Made by a program: the position numbers and the translations under genes
The notes under the pieces: model-generated
What the model saw: the letters and a program-made list of their open reading frames with translations, nothing else
The model's database searches: none
Told to the model about the DNA's origin: nothing
NCBI GenBank assembly: GCA_947650285.1
Contig: CANTFL010001234.1
Coordinates: forward strand, 186,001 to 250,000
Reading direction: 5' to 3'
Origin: Hyaloperonospora brassicae
Lineage: Eukaryota; Oomycota; Peronosporomycetes; Peronosporales; Peronosporaceae
Length of the DNA: 64,000 nt
In this document: positions 60,147-64,000 of the stretch, piece by piece
Layout: each line of letters starts with the position of its first letter
Position numbering within the stretch: position 1 is the stretch's first letter

Positions 60147-61749
60147 ATGTCTATGCGAGGTGGTTCGAAGACCACACAGCCTGCTGCTGTGCCAGCCTCT
60201 GCGGCAGGCGCTTCTTCGTCTGCTGCTTGTTCTCCGTCTGCATCAGAAGGTGCTGCAGACGCACGCGGTATCGCACCACGTGCACATGATGACCTTGTCA
60301 TTGAGGTCATCAATTCTGGCGAGTCAGACGTGCCTGACTCGCGCAACGTTCCAGAGGCATCCCGATCACCGGCGGTGCCTCATCGTTCGTCAAGAGCACT
60401 GTTGAACGAGCGGACTCGTGAATTGCAACACAGTCTGTTCGGCATTGATGATGAACTCTATGGTAGGAATACTATGCCTCGCCAGTATCAGATCGTGCTT
60501 CTCCGCAAGAGCGTGATGACGATGGCGAGAGCCGTCGTCATTCTGAAAGCCGTGGTGCCGAAACAGGTACCACATTGAAGCGTGATGAGCTGAAGCAGTG
60601 GCGCTTGACCGAGCAGCTCATCGATAGCTTGTCTCACGAGACAAGCCAACACCATCGAATTCCTTTTTTCGATGCAACTGAGCTTCATGGCTTAAGTTCC
60701 AGCGCGATTAATTTCCGCCCTGAAGAAGACTTCTATCTCGATGCCTTCCTTAGTCATCGATGGTATAATGGCAACCAAAAGCGTGACTAGAACTCACTGT
60801 TGGCAGCGTGGAACGCCTTCGTCCAAAATGTCAAGAATTTTGGACGAGAAGGGTGGCTTAAGAAGCTTGGGGCAATACGCCTCAAGTTCGAAAAGCGAAC
60901 GCCAACCGGTGCAAGGTACCGATTGCATTGTTTGTCAAGTGAGGCCGGCATTCCATGCCTCACATGGGGAGACCCTTGTGCGAGTTGTGTAGACAACTCG
61001 CAGCGTGCATATAGCGACGTGTATTCCCTAAGTTCTCCCTTGGGAACGGCACACATCTCGGCTGAGATGCGGGACGCGATTGCAAACTTGCAATCCGTCT
61101 ACAAACGCCAAAAGCGTGTGTTTACCGATGGTCCCTCGGACCTATCGGATGAGTCTCGTCATATTGGTGAACGAGACCGGGCACATCCATCATCAGCTGA
61201 GAGCGGGGCTCCCAGCTGTTCCAATAGGGTGGATACTCCCGCCACTGGACGAGGTAGCTCGTCCTTGATCCTGGATCGTCACGGATGTTCAAGATACGCT
61301 CGACTAGAAAGAGTTGACCACCGTGTGAGTCCTTAAAGGATGTGGCGGAGGAGGAAAGACCTCCTACAGATCGTTCATCTCACCATCTCAATCCTCACGA
61401 GATGGATCGCGCAATCGTTGAATTGCGCGATGGTTTAGAGCACGAGAGGGACAAGCGTTATGCTCTGACTGACTTTTTGCGTAAGTACCGCAAAGAGCCC
61501 GAGGCGAACCGTGCAAAGGACCGCGCTGAGTATGCGGTCGCACAGCTGCAGGTCGAGCGCGACGTCCGCTCCTTCTTTGGCGAGCTGGCGACAGCTCGCG
61601 GAGAGATCTCTTAGTTGCGTTCTGAGGTCTCTAATTTACGCGACCAAACGAGCCGTCTGGAGCGCGAACGCAAGAACTTGATGGATGTTCTTGAACGTGG
61701 GGACTATCTTCATCGGAAGAAGAAGGCTCGTATTGACAGTACGGCCTGA
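60147..61749 (+). pseudogene. Antisense gene of the second gypsy element, broken
   Basis: Plus-strand coding sequence opposite to the element's pol. ATG 60147 opens an Ala/Ser-rich N-terminus (MSMRGGSKTTQPAAVPASAA). It then runs through an acidic and Arg-rich part (SPQERDDDGESRRHSE), a folded-looking core (WNAFVQNVKNFGREGWLKKL, GIPCLTWGDPCASCVDNSQR with paired Cys) and a long coiled coil (IVELRDGLEHERDKRYALTD to LERERKNLMDVLERG). Frame changes at about 60475 and 61325 and stops at 60788-60790 and 61612-61614 break it into four. The protein is unknown to me. Position and coiled-coil end match the antisense ORF at 48305-49606, though sequence similarity is at best weak. Confidence 0.55.
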
Positions 61750-64000
61750 GTCGCCCCACGTCAAACGTAGGATGTATGCGCATCTTACGTGGAAATTCGA
61801 TCGTGTATGCATGCCCTTGCGATGCAACACACGAAAGGGACCAATGTATTTCTGCAGTAGTTTACTACTGCCGACATTAGTGACTATATGTCCAGGTAAG
61901 TTTACCGTAGACAGTAGTACTAGGTCGTTAACCTTAAATGAAAGAACATTTGCTCTTCCATTCTTGTCTGCGTTCCGTTTCTGACGGTCCACCGCATTTT
62001 CGATGGAGTCCTGAACGAAACGGACTACCGCTTCTTGAGTCAGCAGGAAGTTCTCTGCTGACTCTTTGTTTTGTCTTTCAGTGCGCTTCGTGCGCACTGC
62101 TAAGAGATTGTTCTCTTCTTCAGCGAGGTTGTCTTCTTCCTCGCTGGCATAATCGTTGACGATGCTGAATATACCAGCATCGTCATCATCATCCGAGTCA
62201 GTAATAGCGTCGCCGCTATAATTGAGGTGATCTTCTTCATCGATGTCGACTTGATCGACATCGGCATCATACGTGACGACGTTAGCGTCGACACGTGATG
62301 AGCAATAGCCAAAACGGTTTTTGCTCGAGCGAGTCCCTTCCCCCCTTATCCAAGAGTCACACTCTAGAAGGGTGGGCACACGTGGATGGCGTAGACCATT
62401 CACGTAAAACGGTGTGTGCTGGGTGGAAGCATGCACCGAATTATTGATGGCGAATTCCACCATGGGTAGGAATTCGCTCCAACTAGAAAGCGAGTGAACA
62501 TATCCTCGAAGTATCTCTTCGAGGACACGGTTTGCACGTTCCGTCTGACCATCTGTTTCGGGATGGTCAGAAGTAGACATCTTCAATCGTGTTCCCAATG
62601 TGCGGAACACGGTTTGCCAAAATGCCGCAGTGAACCGAGGGTCACGGTCGGATACGAGTTCACAGGGTAACCCGTGGAGTCTAAAGACCGTGTCTAGAAA
62701 AACACGAGCACAACCTTGAGCCTTGATCGACTCAGGGACTGCAGCAAGATGCACCATCTTGCTGAATCGGTCAACAAACACAAGAATACCATTATTCTTG
62801 TGAGCGTCTTCGGGAAAACCGAAGACGAAGTCCATTGAAACGGACCGCCAGCACTCTGTCGGAACAGACAGAGGCTGCAATGGCGCACGGGATGAAAGAA
62901 TAGGCTTCACCCGTTGACAAACCTCGCGAGCACGTATGTACTTGCGGACAAACTGATACTGGCGTGGCCAGTAAAAGTAACGAATGACCGTGAGGTAAGT
63001 CTTTTCTCTACCACGATGCTCGCCAGACGGCGCATCGTGACCTTCGAACATGATGCGTAATCGCAATTCATCATGACCGGGAACGACGACATGAGGCGTG
63101 TCGTCGGCAACTTTTGTATAGTACAGCAGGCCATTGCGAGTCGTGTTCCGATCCAAAGAGGAACGGTATAGAGCCGGCAAATCCGACAAGGATTTCCGGA
63201 ATGGGTCCGCAAGATGACCCATAAAACGGAGGAGATTCGTGTCTCCTGCGTATGCTTTCCGCACGTCGTCGAGTAAAGGTGACGAAGGCACACTGATGGA
63301 AAGATCGCAGCAATGGGCAAAGCCTCACTGTTGAATCGGGACGTTGGCGCGAAGTCGTGCCGACGTGACAACGCATCAGCGACGACATTAAGTCGTTCTG
63401 TCTTGTACTCCACGGAGAAGTTATACTCCGCGAAGAAGGACAGCCACCTCGCCATCCTTTGCGAGAGGTGTGCGCTGTTTACGGCCCTGCGTAGTGACGC
63501 ATGGTCCGTATAGACGATAAACGGTCTATCTTCCAAGAGATAGACCCGGAACTTGGCCAGTGCATACTTCATGGCAAGTAGTTCCTTGTCATGCACTGGG
63601 TAATTGCATTCTGCTAATTGAAGCTGACGCGATCGATAGCAGACGACGCGCTCTGCGCCGACTGTGTCGTATTGCATCAACGCACAGCCGATAGCAAAAT
63701 CGCTGGCGTCACAGACCACTTGAAATAGTCTGTCCTGATCTGCAATCGCCAAGATGGGTGATTGCATCAAGCTTTTATTGATGCTTTCAAAGGAACGCTG
63801 GCACTCAGCGTTCCATGACCACTTGACATTTTTCTTGAGCAAGCAAGAAAGATGAACAGTCATCTCGGCGTAATTGCGCGAGTACTTGTGGAAGTACGCC
63901 GCTAAGCCAAGGAACTTACGAAGTCCCTTGACATCGACTGGCACTGGCCAGCCGGTGATCGCCTTGATCTTTTCGGGATCAGAGCGTACGCCGTGTTTAC
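61636..64000 (-). pseudogene. Pol remnant of the second gypsy element (RT end, RNase H, integrase)
   Basis: From the right edge: RT tail (DPEKIKAITGWPVPVDVKG), RNase H ([29 protein letters not shown]), then a one-base frame break at about 63300, then integrase ([42 protein letters not shown]). In the integrase zinc site the first Cys is replaced by Arg (IRAREVCQRV), which should abolish zinc binding. An acidic insertion (about 62110-62280) lies between the integrase core and the GPF module (KYIGPFRVLHRKG). No chromodomain follows; the frame runs into the mirror of the antisense gene. A dead element copy. Confidence 0.85.

Larger units (their letters stand above)
59664..64000 (-). mobile_element. 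Second Ty3/gypsy retrotransposon, decayed, running off the right edge
   Basis: On the minus strand: RT C-terminus, RNase H and integrase from 64000 to about 61750, then a non-pol region carrying an antisense gene, then a purine-rich tract and an LTR starting TGTAACGGGGT at about 60018, the same first bases as the intact element's LTR. The LTR probably ends near 59664 (..AAACA). The 5' half lies outside the window. Confidence 0.8.

Overview
The window is nuclear DNA of an oomycete, most likely of the Phytophthora/downy-mildew group (Peronosporaceae). The reasons are protein genes with very short introns (about 60-280 bp, GT..AG), two secreted-effector-like genes with EER motifs, chromodomain Ty3/gypsy retrotransposons, and GC-rich housekeeping genes set in long AT-richer gene-poor stretches. 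The species cannot be fixed from sequence alone. I found no rRNA, CRISPR array or convincing tRNA.

Layout. 0.5-11.3 kb is a compact gene island: ELYS-like nucleoporin, PREY/Trm112-like mitochondrial protein, a membrane-anchored 26/29 kDa-type papain protease with seven exons, a tandem two-domain PrxQ peroxiredoxin broken by one frameshift, and a CDK11-like kinase. 11.3-16.9 kb is gene-poor, with a CAG/CAA-rich repeat tract and a decayed PF11397-type GlcNAc-transferase. 16.9-21.5 kb holds a divergent histidine-degradation pair: imidazolonepropionase (HutI) facing a fusion of formimidoylglutamate deiminase (HutF) with an M20 metallo-amidohydrolase. Next come a 72-residue TFIIH subunit (TTDA/Tfb5) in three small exons, an RxLR-EER-like effector, an endonuclease III glycosylase and a Siw14-type phosphatase. 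After a 5 kb AT-rich gap there is an intact bifunctional PurH (ATIC), another gap, and a frameshifted effector-like gene.

41.6-51.1 kb is a nested transposon. A small element with inverted repeats of roughly 350 bp is split by a very young Ty3/gypsy chromovirus (42426-50240) that has identical-looking 527-bp LTRs and a TGAAC target-site duplication. The gypsy element shows a textbook -1 ribosomal frameshift signal between gag and pol, and a 434-codon antisense ORF that overlaps the 3' end of pol. Phosphatidylserine synthase follows at 51.6-52.9 kb. After a further AT-rich desert come a hAT-like transposase fragment and a second, decayed gypsy element on the minus strand that runs off the right edge. 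It too carries an antisense gene beyond pol.

How genes work together. HutI makes N-formimino-L-glutamate, HutF converts it to N-formyl-L-glutamate, and the fused M20 domain is a candidate for the last, deformylating step; this is the best lead for a new enzyme arrangement. The second lead is the pair of gypsy elements, which share convergent antisense genes and an unusual density of perfect mini-hairpins. All exon models were derived by hand from splice consensus, phase and family conservation; no alignment or search was run.
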